Assembly (NCBI GenBank): GCA_011317545.1
Contig: WUJK01000008.1
Location: 1,302,001 to 1,366,000 of the forward strand
Reading direction: 5' to 3'
DNA length: 64,000 nucleotides
Origin: Coniella vitis
Lineage: Eukaryota > Ascomycota > Sordariomycetes > Diaporthales > Schizoparmaceae
The translations under genes were made by a program, and so were the position numbers. This document shows, in pieces, positions 36,022 to 47,535 of the stretch. The number at the start of each line of letters is the position of its first letter. The first letter of the stretch is position 1. The notes beneath the pieces were generated by a model, which was given only the letters and a program-made list of their open reading frames with translations, was not told the origin of the DNA and made no database searches.

Positions 36022-37004
36022 CTACCGCCCCACACTCCCCGTCTCGCTCTCCTGCTCCTCAACAGTCTTTCTTTGTTGCCTCTTGGACCTGGCAGCACGT
36101 CTGTCCTCCGTCGCCTCACGTGAAGCCCGCAGCTTTCCAAACACACCCCGGCGACGCGCCCGCCTCGCCTCGCCCAGCAGCGACGCAGCAAGCCACAGAC
36201 CGCCCAGGACCGCCGCGACAATGGTATACTTGAGCCTGAGTGAGCTGCTGGCGTTGGAGATCTTGAGACCCAGGCCGCCATTCACGATGCCCAGGACGAT
36301 GATGATACGGCCATTCCACAGATGCAGGTGCGAAACGAGCACGCGGCGCTGCGTCAGCTTGAACTGGCGATGATGAATGAAGCCTAGGAAAGGCTGCACA
36401 ATAACGAGAACGAATACCACGATGCCGATGATGGGATGATAGCTCGTGTAGCTGTTTGTCAGCTGTTTGAGGGGGAGCGGCAACATTAGCACGAGCGTTA
36501 TTGTTGGTCTTGCCGAGACATCAGGTCCACTCACCAGCGACAGGGAATTGCTCGTCCCTGACGTGTAGACGCCCCCGGCGATAATGAATCCAAAAATAGC
36601 AGCAGCCAGAAACAAGAGCGAAGCAACCGACTGCGTCATGACATGGATGCGAAAGGCATAACGGCCACTCAAGGTGGTCATGACGACGGCACCGAGTGGA
36701 AACACAACGACGAACGCCACGCATGCGAGGATGCCATGTATAGCACGCTGGCCTTGGGCTGTGTAGACGCTGCCAGTCTGCGAAGAGCTTCCAAAGGGAT
36801 CGAAGCTATCTCCATTGCCGTTTCCGTCGCCGCCGCCAAAACCACCGCCGCCACCGCCTCCGAACTGGGCAAGAGTTGAGTCGGACAAGGCAAGGACGGC
36901 TGTCATGAGACGCAACACAGTCAGCTCTGGACTTCCAATATGAAAGAAAGTTGGCTGCTTTGCTCACCTAGCACCAGCCACATAATCTTGTACAAAGTCT
37001 CCAT
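36022..37004 (-). CDS. cytochrome b561 / ferric-reductase-like membrane protein
   Basis: Complement of join 36022..36462, 36535..36899, 36968..37004; 280 aa. The start METLYKIMWLVLAVLALSDSTLAQ is a signal peptide built across the first intron. A Gly-rich linker follows, then about five membrane helices. Conserved His residues suited to bind two hemes are at 67 (AIHGIL), 98 (RIHVMT), 143 (SYHPIIG) and 179 or 181 (SHLHLWNG), the pattern of the Cytochrom_B561 fold (PF03188). The C-terminus is basic (RRARRRGVFG) and cytosolic. Intron 2 (GTGAGT to CAG, 72 nt) has no stop and is in frame, so an unspliced reading adds 24 residues in a loop. An N-terminal DOMON domain, common in relatives, is absent. 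Probably moves electrons across a membrane; donor and acceptor unknown. Confidence 0.85.
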
Positions 37005-38432
37005 GGTTTCGCAGCCAAGGAGCAGCATGAAAATCGCAGGGCAGACAATGGCAACACTGTCAGTGATGCGAGAGAATCGAACATCTTCAAGAACAGACTA
37101 TCCGCTGTTAGCAGGCCTTGACTGGCAATATACATCTTTTAAAGCCGTATCTCCTTGGACCAGCTCCAAGTCACGCATCACCGAGCCCGGGGCGTGCAGC
37201 AGCTAGGCTTCGGACATGCTGTGGGGGATGTTGGGCGCAGCAAAGGTTTGGATCTCCGAGCGTAGAGTAGCCCAAGCTCGCGCCTAACCAAAGTAGTGTA
37301 ACGCAGCTGTCAATCATTATCGCCAAGATGGTGGCGCCAGCGGAGCAAGACGGTGGCGTCCATTGTTTGAGCTTTGCTGGTCCAGAGGGCTTTGAAGGGC
37401 TGCAGCAGTCGTGGCTTGCTTTGCCTCGGACTAAAGTCGGGGGTGGCCTGTCAAGAGGCAGTATTGGCCGTCATCTCTGAATGCGAAGTTGATGACTGAT
37501 ACGTGTCGGGATTGGGATGCGCAAGATCCTATGTATACGGCCATTGTGCGGATGTTGTTTGGGTGGTGAGGTGGGCGGAGGAGTTGTGGGATGAGTTGGC
37601 GGTGGATGCATCCAGTTGTCGCCATGGCGTAGCGCAGGTTCCAGGTGCTGATAGTGGTTCCAGTCAGTGGGGTGGGAGGTTCTCAACTAGCGCCAGCACC
37701 CACTGAACTGAGCTGTACGGCACCGTGCCAGCGTGCCTTACAGGGCCCGGACGAGGCTGACAGACTCCTGTACCTGTCTTTTCACAGCCAACTGAGCATC
37801 TGCGCTTCCAACAGATCTGGTTGACGACCCGAGTGGTCGTCTCAGTATCAGGCTGCATAACCTGACTGGTCTTGTCGCATGATTGAGAGAAGCCACGAAC
37901 GCGCAATCATCGTACAGTGCCAGGCGCCCATTGTTCGGGTGCTTTACTATGTACCACCGGCCTACCGAGACTCACAGGACTCTATCTGTTATCAGTTAGG
38001 CTCCATCCCAACATTCCCCTTCCCTATTTTGGGGCCTAGGCCAGGACGAGAGCGGCAAGACCCAGCACGTCCAAAGTACCAAGTACAACGTGATTCTGTA
38101 TACGGCAGCTGCGTTCCAGCTGCCTATATTCGTAGTAGTACTATATGCTCCTTCCCGCTGAAGAAAACGACACAAACCCAGCTCCACCAAACTTGGACCA
38201 AGACCTCGAGACGGCCCATGGACTCTGATTCCCTCCTATGCACACGAGTTGTGCGGCGGCGACAAACTCATTACGGTGACAAGAGGTGGGCGCCTCCACT
38301 CTTTGAGCTTGTCCGGCTCGGCCGTCGGGTTCACCCTTGTCTGCATCTCACCTCGTTGCCTCGACCACGAGCCGCCCGTGGCACCTCCATTGAAATGAAG
38401 CCTCTCCGAGTCACCGCCATCTCGTCAGTATC
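37005..38432. other. divergent intergenic promoter region
   Basis: 1.4 kb between the b561 gene (-) and the arylsulfotransferase gene (+). No supported gene. Confidence 0.6.
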
Positions 38433-40365
38433 ATGGCGTCCCTGTGGCTTGCGCAGGCCTTGATCGTCGCCCTGTCGCTCCTCCATTCGCCTGTTACTGC
38501 CACCGATATCCTACAGTCCCATTTCCTCTACGACTGGGGCTTCTACGGGCTGTGGCCAAGGACCTGGTTCAAATCTTCCGACCTCGTTGCTCCCCGCCTC
38601 AACTTCCTCGCTTGGGACGAAGCCTGCGCAGATGGGCTCTACCTCTTCTCGCCTCGCGGAAGCTTTGTCAGTCTTCCCAGCCCAGTCATCCTCGACGCTA
38701 GAGGCCATCTGGTGTGGTCCGCGAGCGAACCATTCGGCGATGGCAAGGACGTAACCGATGTCGAGATCCAAATGTACCGTGGCAAACCGTACATGACCTT
38801 CTGGACCGGCCAGAACGGTGCCACCCATCGATATGGTATGGGGAGATACTATATGGTAAATATCCTGACAGGATTCGCGCCTGTCACTCAAGCTTTCCAT
38901 CTACCCAGCTAAAAAATTCAGCCTTTTAACGCAATCGCAGCTGGATGAGGCATACCAAGTCGTCAAGGTGGTGGAAGCGGTTGAGACCAGAGGCCAGAAC
39001 CTCCGAGGCGACATGCACGAGTTCCACATCACTCCGCAGGATACCGCTCTCCTCACCGTCTACCATCCCCAGCCAGCCGATCTCTCTCCTCTAGGTGGTC
39101 CCAGAGATGGTTGGATCTTGGACAGCATCTTCCAGGAAGTCGACTTGGAGACGGGAGACTTGATTTTCGAGTGGCGCGCCTCCGAGCATATGCCTTTGCA
39201 AGATTCAATGCGATCGTATGTCGGCTCTGACCTTGGCAATAGTCCAAACACAGCCTTTGATTACTCTCACGTCAACAGCGTCGACAAGGACCATCTCGGG
39301 AACTACATCATCTCCGCGAGGCACGCTCACCAGATCCTGTGTATCAGTCCTGACGGCGACACGCTCTGGATCCTGGGCGGCAAGTCCAACATGTTCCAGG
39401 ACCTCTCCAATGGTCGCGCCACTGACTTCTCTTGGCAACATCACGCGCGATGGCACGGAAACAACACCCTCACCCTCTTCGACAATGCCATGACCGACAC
39501 CGGCGGGAGGAAACATGCTGGAGACCACAGCCGTGGGCTGGTCCTCGCCCTGGATATCCAAGCCATGACCGCCACCCTAGTACGCGATTATTTTGACCCC
39601 AAACATCCGAAACAGGTCAAGAGTCAGGGCTCCATGCAAATGACCGATCGCAATGCAAATGTGCTTGTGGACTACGGCTTCTACCCGGCCGTCACTGAGT
39701 TTTCCAAAGAAGGCAAAGTTCTATGCGACGTGAGATTGGCACCCTGGCTGATCTGGAAGACTGGCTGGGTGACTAGTTACCGAGGCTTCAAGACCTCAGA
39801 ATGGATTGGCCGCCCAAGGGACAATCCCGTCACTTCTCTGTCGCCTTCCGAGGGGATCATTTATGTCAGCTGGAACGGCGCCACAGAGGTTGCGAGTTGG
39901 GTTCTGCAAGGTTCCGACCAGAGCGGCCTCAGAAACGACAACTTCAAAGACCTTGTCGTACGAGCTAAAGACGGATTCGAATCGAGCTTTGTCATTGCCA
40001 ATGACATGCCTCAGTACCTGCGAATTGCGGCTGTTGGTCAAAACGGCGAGATATTGAAAGCATCGGAGGGTGTTGATCGCTTTGTGGGCAATGTGGAGGA
40101 ACGGTCCCGATTTTTACATGGCTTGCTCATTACATTAGGCGTGTCATTGGGAAGCCTCTTTGCAGTCGTGCTTGTCCGACGAAAGCTGCAGCGTACATCG
40201 AGATCAAGATTCTTGCGACAACGCATCATATTCGACATTGTCGCCAAGGTTCGGACAGTCCTCTCACAGGCAAGCGGGTGGAGCAAGGTGAAGGAACCAG
40301 AGTACAGCGAATTACAGACATACGACGACGAAGCCTGGCAGAATGACCGGCATTCTGGCAACTAG
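38433..40365 (+). CDS. arylsulfotransferase family protein (Arylsulfotran_2-like)
   Basis: Join 38433..38855, 38941..40365; 615 aa. Predicted PAPS-independent aryl sulfotransferase or a related beta-propeller protein. A signal peptide (MASLWLAQALIVALSLLHSPVTA) leads into a lumenal or extracellular propeller domain. Family-like blocks are GDMHEFHITPQDTALLTVY, DYSHVNSVDKDHLGNYIISARH, GDTLWILGG and FSWQHHARWHGNNTLTLFDNA, with several conserved-looking His residues. A membrane helix at about residues 543-562 (FLHGLLITLGVSLGSLFAVV) is followed by a basic tail. The topology is type I, unlike soluble bacterial ASST. The single intron is GTAAAT to CAG, phase 0. Whether it transfers sulfate is not shown; many fungal members are uncharacterised. 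Confidence 0.87.
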
Positions 40366-40730
40366 TGAACATTGGATCACGAAGCAACACGATAGATACC
40401 CCGTGATAAAATGGCCATCACATCATCACTGCAAATACTGTCTGCCCACTATTGTGCAGTCGATCGGCTTACGATGAGATGTCATAATCCTGGAAAGTCT
40501 TGACCCTGAAGGCTCAAGGTAAGTGCTGATCCTTGTTGACTGTGTGCCAGAACAAGCCATCTGACTACCTGTTCTATGGGTATCATCAAGTTTCGATGTT
40601 GTACAGTCTCAAAACACAAATGTCCACGCTTCCATCTTTCCCAAAACGCCATGCAATCACACGATATTCTTACACCCATGCGACAAGCCTCACTTGTCTA
40701 AACTATGTTTGCAACACTCGGTCCCTTCAC
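40366..40730. other. convergent intergenic region
   Basis: Between convergent gene ends; nothing recognised. Confidence 0.55.
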
Positions 40731-42002
40731 TCAAAACGCCATACAACACTCAAACCATCGTAAACGGACATTCGCCTGTATCACAATGCCTGGAATCGTC
40801 GAAGCCCACATTAGCTTCTCCCACGCGCGAAACAAAGGAACGCAAACACACACACGACCCAGATCCGTACCGACTATGCATGGGGCCACAGGGATACTAC
40901 TCACATACAATGCCTCAGCCGACAGCGTGATATCGCCATTGACCGTCCCTTTGAGTTCAACTTCGACATTCAGGTGCATATCCAGCCGGACCGCAAACCC
41001 CTTCTCACTCCGCTCTTGCCAGCGAGCCTCATCGCGCCGCCGCATCTGCCAATGATCCGTCATGCGCAAATCGCGGGGCCCATCAAGCGTCTTCCAGCTC
41101 GCCGGCGCCAGCGATGCGTCTGTGGGTCCATAGGCGCTGCGGCGGTCGACCATACGCCACTGTGTCGAGGCGGGAAGGCCGTGAAGTGCGTTCAGGGTGG
41201 TTTTCTTGTGTGGACTTATCGTGGATGCCCCATTTTCTTTTTGTAGAAAATGAAGCTGTGCTACTTGCGGTTGATTGGCGGATTGCCCCCAGATCGTTGG
41301 CTGGGGCAAGGCGTTGCTATTCGAATCACCTCCTCTACGACCATCCTCGTTTTGCTTGAACAAGGAAGGCGGAGGAAGTGAAGCGCCGCCCACGGGAGGT
41401 GATGGTCGTAGTAGGCCGTCCTTGGGCGTGGCGGGGCTTTCTGGTTCTGTAGCTGTTGACGGCGTATCCGGTCTCTCTTGGCTATCCGCGCCAGGGCTGC
41501 TCAGTAATGCTGAGAGCCTGGTCTGGGTGATTGCTGTATCAAGATCCTGAGGGCTCTGTTTTGCGTCATCATCGTCATAATCATGATCGCGGCCTTCCAC
41601 TCGTTTCTTCGCGGTTTCGCCAAGGTGTCTGGGCCCGTTTGCGTCCGTCTCGTCGCCAAAACCATCAACAGTAGCCCCACCAAGATACCCTCCCCCTGAG
41701 CGCGCGCCAAATGATGTTTCCAACGGCGGCAGAAGAGGCGTTAACGGTGTGCGGGGTGTCTTGGGTAACGTGCGTGGGACAGGAGGCAGAGGCGAAATGG
41801 GCCCTCCACCGGGGTTGGTTTCAATGTAGGCGATTTGCGCGGGCGGGAGGGAGCGGTCGACGGGGACGGGGATCCAGTTGAATTCGGGCTTCCAGAGGCG
41901 CTGGACCGAGGCGAAGGCTTCTTTGGGGACCCATATTGTTGTTTTGTTGGTGGTGGTGGTGGTGTTGCTGTTTTCGGGTAGGTATGAGGACGAGGATGCC
42001 AT
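40731..42002 (-). CDS. uncharacterised protein with Trp/Arg-rich C-terminal block
   Basis: One open frame of 423 codons. It probably contains an intron (complement 40776..40904, GTGAGT to ACAG, 129 nt), giving 380 aa. I do not recognise a named family. The N-terminus (TTIWVPKEAFASVQRLWKPEFNWIPVPVD) looks ordered. The middle is Pro/Thr/Asp-rich. The C-terminal part (STQWRMVDRRSAYGP, RMTDHWQMRRRDEARWQ, RLDMHLNVEVELKGTVNGDITLSA) looks like a conserved beta-rich block. The intron is a multiple of three and stop-free, so retention would swap only the tail. Another acceptor 14 nt upstream would end the protein soon after the junction. No signal peptide. Probably cytosolic or nuclear. Confidence 0.7.
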   Translation of the reverse strand: MASSSSYLPENSNTTTTTNKTTIWVPKEAFASVQRLWKPEFNWIPVPVDRSLPPAQIAYIETNPGGGPISPLPPVPRTLPKTPRTPLTPLLPPLETSFGARSGGGYLGGATVDGFGDETDANGPRHLGETAKKRVEGRDHDYDDDDAKQSPQDLDTAITQTRLSALLSSPGADSQERPDTPSTATEPESPATPKDGLLRPSPPVGGASLPPPSLFKQNEDGRRGGDSNSNALPQPTIWGQSANQPQVAQLHFLQKENGASTISPHKKTTLNALHGLPASTQWRMVDRRSAYGPTDASLAPASWKTLDGPRDLRMTDHWQMRRRDEARWQERSEKGFAVRLDMHLNVEVELKGTVNGDITLSAEALYVSSIPVAPCIVGTDLGRVCVCVPLFRAWEKLMWASTIPGIVIQANVRLRWFECCMAF

Positions 42003-42553
42003 TTGGAAAAAGGGTTCTCGTGTTGGAGAAGACAGAGGAGAGTGAAGTCTGTAGCTGGGGGTGAAACAGTGGTTCTTGTCGTGGAGAGGTTGGGGGAGAG
42101 TAACAACACGGCGAGATGGTGTTATTGATGCATTGAGAGCTTTTGCGCTGGCCCTGCCAATGGATATTCAAAAACTTGTGTGAGCAATGAGCTCCACGAG
42201 ACGGCTCGCCAGGTCCGGTCGCTGAATCAATCCGCACGGCTGTCTTATATAGAAATGGATAGTGACTTTGCAAGGCAGGCAGGCTGCTTGGGCCGGCCCA
42301 AGCAGCCAAGCCTTTCCTCATCGATTCACGACTGATTGCGCATGCAACAGGCCCTTTTTTCGGTTTAGGGGGGGGGGGGGATAATGCGAATTCTGTGTCT
42401 CTTGATTCTTAAACGTCAGTGGCAAGAACTCTGGTAGCCATAACGCGCATCCATTCTCGTCTTGAATGAGCCCCGTTCGTTGGTGTCTGGACCCTGAACC
42501 CGCCTCCTCCACCGGCGAGCGCACCTGTGGAAAAAAGAGGGAATGGTTACTAC

Positions 42554-42556
<3 letters not shown>

Positions 42557-42598
<42 letters not shown>
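42557..42598 (+). repeat. (CT)21 dinucleotide repeat
   Basis: An uninterrupted CT tract about 550 bp upstream of the minus-strand gene ending at 40731. On that strand it is a GA tract. Confidence 0.95.
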
Positions 42599-42600
<2 letters not shown>

Positions 42601-43342
42601 GAACTGTCAAAAGTCCCCAGGGTTCCCTTTTTCTGGTGACGCTATGGTACTGTCGTAGTGCCACTTGCAAAGTGTGGGTGTGTAGCGTAGTGGAAAGAAG
42701 ACGAGAATGGACTTATTGCTTTACTTACTTGCTTTGCTTTGCTGGTTTTGAAAAAAAGAAAAAAAAAAACCTGGGGAAAGAAGTTGTGAGCCGCCGCGGG
42801 GGGGAGGACCAAGGCCGATTTGATCAGTGAGTGAGTGAGTGGAGTAGAGTTGATCACCAGCGCCCGCTTGCAGATTCTTGAGAAAAGAAACAAAGGGGGG
42901 GGGAGATAAAATGAAGCAGAAAAAGGAAGACAAGGGCAGGCAAACGGTGTCATTTGCAAAAGCAAAGATGACAGCATCGCCAAGCCTATACAACGATTTA
43001 TGAAATCATGGTCGGTCTTTTTTTTATATTATGATATATATATATTTTTTAATCCCCCGTGAGAACGAAACGAATGGGAAGGATTGTACAAAAACTATTT
43101 CTACGGAGACAAGAAAAAAAGAAGAAGAAAAAACAAGAACCGTTCAAGAGATAAAAAGAGAATCAAGAAAGACCCAGTGGCTTGCGCAACGTCAGGCCAT
43201 TTGGACGATCTGGCACAGTCCGGGTTTCACCTTGTGGGTTGGGTTGAGCAGAGCACCCGTGGGGAACATCGTGAGATGCCGCACTAACAAAGGAGAGTAG
43301 TCTGTCTCTGCGTGCTATGATTTGGTGGGGAGAGAGTTGTGT

Positions 43343-43346
<4 letters not shown>

Positions 43347-43386
<40 letters not shown>
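43347..43386 (+). repeat. (GAT)13 trinucleotide repeat
   Basis: Thirteen uninterrupted GAT units. The same repeat class occurs in opposite orientation at 47494-47535. Confidence 0.95.
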
Positions 43387-43390
<4 letters not shown>

Positions 43391-44024
43391 ATTAACAATT
43401 TTTAATTTTTTTCTTCTTCATACTTTCTATCCATGTTTTGGACACCTCTTCTTGGCTTTTGTCATCGTCTGTTGTTTTTGGTGGCTGTACAAGATTGTAC
43501 TGACTGTATGGCTCACACATATAAACGGTGTTGTTGGCACCAGGGTTCCAAAAGATAAGCCACTCACTCGGACGTAAGAATGACCTTGGATGTCTGTACC
43601 CAAGTGAAGCAGCAGTGCCGGGCTTCACTTCACCTATGACAGAGACGGAGTGCGATACCAGAACTGTGATACCTTGATCTCAAACTTGACCGAGGATCCA
43701 GATGTCGACGGTCGAACATAAGAAAGCAGCCCAAACAAGCTGCTGCTTGGAGAAATTCTTCCGTGCCATTCTGAGGCCACCAACGACTACAAACAGTCTT
43801 AACATGCCACAGAGCCCCGAGGTATATATGAAGTTTACGATGTCTGCGCAACTGACTGTTTATATTGACAGCTGCAGAGCGTCTACAGAAGTGGACTCGC
43901 CAAGCGATCCCAAATAACCCAAGACAATCGATTGCTCCTACCAATAGACAAAAATAACAGCCACTGAGCCCCTTCAATAGAAGAGTCGCCATCCAAACCA
44001 AACAAGGAGATGCTCAAATCAAAA

Positions 44025-44388
44025 TCAGGTCGCAGGCTCAGAGGTCTCCGTGGGTACATTGGTCGCCGTTGGAACCGGGGCCGTCGCCGTCGCAGTGTAG
44101 ACGACATCGCCCCACAAGTCGACCGCCGGAGCAAAGGCTGACGAGACATTGTACCCCGTGAGACCATTATACACAATCAGAGACAACGGCAGCTTCCTGG
44201 GCCCGCAATTGAAGAGCCCGGTCACGCCCGTGACGGTCGTATTGGCGTGGAAGCGCGCAGTGCCGAGGGCTTCGACCACGACCGAGACCACATCGTCGTT
44301 GCCCACGCTGTGACACCGTGTTTCAGTATCGAGAGGGAAAGGGGAAAAAAAAACTCATTTGCTGGATTCAGGAAAGGGGTTGGGAAAG

Positions 44389-44421
<33 letters not shown>

Positions 44422-44821
44422 CGCCTTGCCTTGAGAAGCCAAGGAAAGGGAAGGGGGCTTACATTGCATAGTCGTGAGGTATGCCATCGTCGCGTCTGGC
44501 CACGGCGAAAACGCAGCTCTGGAACCCGGTCAGAGGCTCATAGTTGTTGGTGTCGAACTGCCATACTTCGTAGTAGCCATGGTTGTATCGGAGATTCTCG
44601 AGGACGTGCTCGCAGTCTTCGATGGCGATCGAAGCAGGCGCGGCCAACGGCTCGAGGCTCCAGGAGGCATCCGAGCAGTTGCGCACAGAATCTGTGAGTT
44701 TAAAGTGCTCCGAGTACGTGCGCTTGGGGAGGAAGTCCGAGACGGTATTGTGTCGGGCCATGACGGCCGCGCTGATTCCGAGAAGATGGCAGTAGAGGAG
44801 GATCAAGATGCGAAGAGCCAT
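44025..44821 (-). CDS. secreted Hce2 (Ecp2-type) effector-domain protein
   Basis: Complement of join 44025..44307, 44463..44821; 213 aa. A signal peptide (MALRILILLYCHLLGISAA) and a possible Kex2-like PKR site at 32-34 precede the domain. Four mature-region cysteines (C49, C70, C103, C154) and the order NCSDASW, IEDCEHVLENL, W, FQSCVFAV, IVGNDDVVSVV and TGLFNCG fit the Hce2 domain (PF14856, homologues of Cladosporium fulvum Ecp2, sometimes called putative necrosis-inducing factors). The VGNDDV block is completed only after splicing (GTAAGC to CAG). A Thr/Pro-rich tail follows. The 155-nt intron holds a (GA)14 tract. Predicted apoplastic; role in virulence is inferred from the family, not seen. 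Confidence 0.82.
44389..44416 (+). repeat. (GA)14 tract inside the Hce2-gene intron
   Basis: Reads as a CT tract on the coding strand, inside the 44308-44462 intron, where it could act as an extended polypyrimidine region. Confidence 0.9.
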
Positions 44822-46071
44822 GATTGCTTTGAATTCTTTCTTTTCTTTTTCTTTTTTTCTTCTTCTTCTTTATCGATGGCTCAGTTGCTGTCGTACGCTC
44901 TAGATCAGCGGGACTGCTCAGAGGTGGGCGAGGAACACACAATAGTGCAAACGGCAAAATGGCTTCTTATACTCATGCAGAGCAGCTCACAAGACGATTT
45001 CTCCGAAACGATTCGCGTGTTTGCTCCCATGTACCACCTCGGGCAAGGCAGACCGACGCTTCGCGAGCCATAGTGGTACAGTATGGCCGTGATGTAACCA
45101 TCAGCCAGCAAGACACGGCCAAGTAATGCAAAGGGCGCTGAAGTCGTGTTCGACATTGGAGAGGAAATGGTCAGACAATGATTGAACTGCATGAGTACGA
45201 CAATTGCCATGTGGCGTTGATGACAGTGCTGCAGACTGACAGCAGCGGAACAACACAGCTGGTGACACGCTTGATCGTTCCATCTTGTTCATAGCCTGAC
45301 TGTCTCCGGAAGTTCCATTGCCTGGTCACATGTGTAGTCAAGGACGATCGTACGGGTTGCTGGCCTGGTTCATGAGTTTCAGGTGCTTCAGACATTGCTT
45401 CTATTTTTCCATCGTAAAACACGTTTGCGTGGTTATTTACTCCCTGCACAAAATTGAAATCATCTTTCCATAATTGCGGAAGATCTATGAGACTGTTTGG
45501 AGAGCCATGTCCGTGCGAACTTTTGCTTTGTTTTGTATCATTCTAGCTTTGAAGAACTAACGGCCGAATTCTGATAGATGTAGGCTCACCTAGCCTTATT
45601 CAATATCTTTTTTGGGGGGGGGGGGGGACAACATAATAGTGCTCGCTCGGGATTCCGATTTTCACAAAGGGAAAGCTTAAATTTGATCAAATAAACTGCA
45701 TATACTTTACTAGGTAGGAACTCTGAATTAAGTCTTGCGGATCATAACTCTTTTTAAGATGCGAACTACGGTGGACGATTCAGTACTACAACATATATCT
45801 TCGCTTATCTTGTGAGCAGAGGCACCCAAGTACCTCAAAAGATTCAAGTCGAGGTCGTCTTCCTCATCAGTCACAATCCGTAACATTAAAACTCAGGATG
45901 GCAGACTACTCCGCCAGTGCTGAGCATCAAGCAAGACAATGCCTGCCTTGCAACATCCGATACAACACAAGCTATCGATATTTATACATTGGGCTGTGGG
46001 AAAACCATCACCCGCCCACATCTCACAAGCTTTTCACTCTCTCAAAACAAAACAAACCGCTCGGTCGACTC
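44822..46071. other. intergenic between the two secreted-protein genes
   Basis: A TATA-like TATAAG lies on the minus strand at 44968-44973, about 150 bp upstream of the Hce2 gene. A G14 run is at 45614-45627. No gene supported. Confidence 0.55.
45614..45627 (+). repeat. T7-G14 homopolymer junction
   Basis: Seven T followed directly by fourteen G. Similar junctions occur at 52107-52126 and 52851-52870. Confidence 0.9.
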
Positions 46072-46744
46072 TTATGTGCACACAGGCGAGGTTGTGGGAG
46101 CAGCCACGGCATTGTCAGGGTTGGTCTGGCTACAGCCGTCCACGAGCCCCAGGAGATAATCGTCCTCAGCAGCCTTGTAGGCGGCACCGCAGTTCGGGTC
46201 GCTGTTGTTGCCCAATCGCGTCAGTCGTGTCTCATCGTAAATAAAGGGAACGGCCAAGTGAAATGAAAGAGGGGCAGCCTACCTGGCACCGTCCGTAGAG
46301 TCCTCAAAATAGGAGCAGATATCGTGGGTGAAGCAATCCTGCGTGTAGACATTGCCCAGCGCGACGCCGTCGCAGCCAGCACCACATCTGCCATTGCAGG
46401 AGTAGCTATAGATGGCGATGAGCCCAAGTTAGCCACGACAGAGATACTCCCAAGCAAGCAAGCCATCGGTGAGAAGAGGAAAGGTGGGGGGGGAAAGGGC
46501 AGGCAGTATATTCCATGCAAAAGGAGACGTACTCTCCGTCCACAGCGTTTTCACCGTAGTTGGACCCGACAACGCCGCTGAATGTGCACGTTTCTCCGGC
46601 CGAGTTGGTCCAAGTGGCCGTTGCAGTTGCACCAACTTTGACGCACGTCACGCTTCTCTTGTCGAGAGGCGAGGCTGGGGAACTGGGCATGGCCATGGCG
46701 ACGGCCGCCAGGGCGAGCAAGCTGGTCAGGTACTTTGCGGCCAT
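46072..46744 (-). CDS. small secreted cysteine-rich protein with a phospholipase A2-like HD motif
   Basis: Complement of join 46072..46201, 46283..46405, 46533..46744; 154 aa. A signal peptide (MAAKYLTSLLALAAVAMA) and a Kex2-type site (DKR, 28-30) precede a mature protein with ten cysteines (34, 53, 74, 78, 82, 95, 101, 116, 135, 153). The core CNGRCGAGC, then DCFTHDICSYF, then DPNCGAAYKAAEDDY, places His98-Asp99 between two Cys as in the CxxxHDxC site of fungal and bacterial phospholipase A2-like proteins. All three exons are needed to make this core, and the frame holds at both introns (GTACGT; GTAGGC). Catalysis is unproven; the family may include non-enzymatic effectors. A TATA-like stretch lies about 130 bp upstream on the coding strand. 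Confidence 0.8.
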
Positions 46745-47492
46745 TTTGGGGGTTCCTTGTGGGAAGTCTGGTCGAAACAAATCGTTGTGAAGAGGGATCA
46801 ACCTGGGGACTCGTTCTCTGCCTCCATCCAGACAGACAGCCGTCCGTCAACGAACGGGGCGGCTCTCATCTGCTATTAATATAGAAACCAGCCGCCCGGA
46901 AGAAATACCGTCCCTCCACCAAGCGAATACATGGTAAACCCGTTTATAATCATACAGTTACAGTGGCCTTGTCCACTTTTGCATGCCCAGTACAGAGGTA
47001 CATCATATATCTTGAAGGAGCTTCCTGATGGGTTGTCATTTCGTAGGGTTTGTTTTATTCCACTCGCTCCTCCTTTCGGCCTAGCAGAGGCCCTGATTGG
47101 CCCGGTAAAATGTACACCGGTACATGCCGTCCTTCTCTGCGGTGCTGGTTACATGGCGTGGAGGCTATTTCTTGTTTCTTGTTTCTTCTTATTTTTTTCC
47201 CCTCGCTCTTTCTGTTCAGTTCGGATCGGACGGCTGTTCATTTACACTTTGGTTGTTAACAGAAGATCAAGCAATATCGCTTTAGTAGGACCAATCTTAG
47301 AGAGGGGCCCGATTCAGGGCGGCCGGAAAGTTAGCATAGTTCCGTGCAGGCCGATTTGTCGTAGATGGCCCCAGGTACAAGCAATACCGTTTAATGGAAT
47401 AAGATGGGAATAACACATTTGTTGGCTTGGCTCGGCTCGCCAGCTGACGACGCGATTCTTTCTGAATGCAAGGGACATGCGCATTTCCTTCC

Positions 47493-47535
<43 letters not shown>

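Larger units (their letters stand above)
42003..44024. other. intergenic, repeat-rich
   Basis: Contains a G13 run (42368-42380), (CT)21, A/T runs and a GAT array. No supported gene. Confidence 0.65.
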
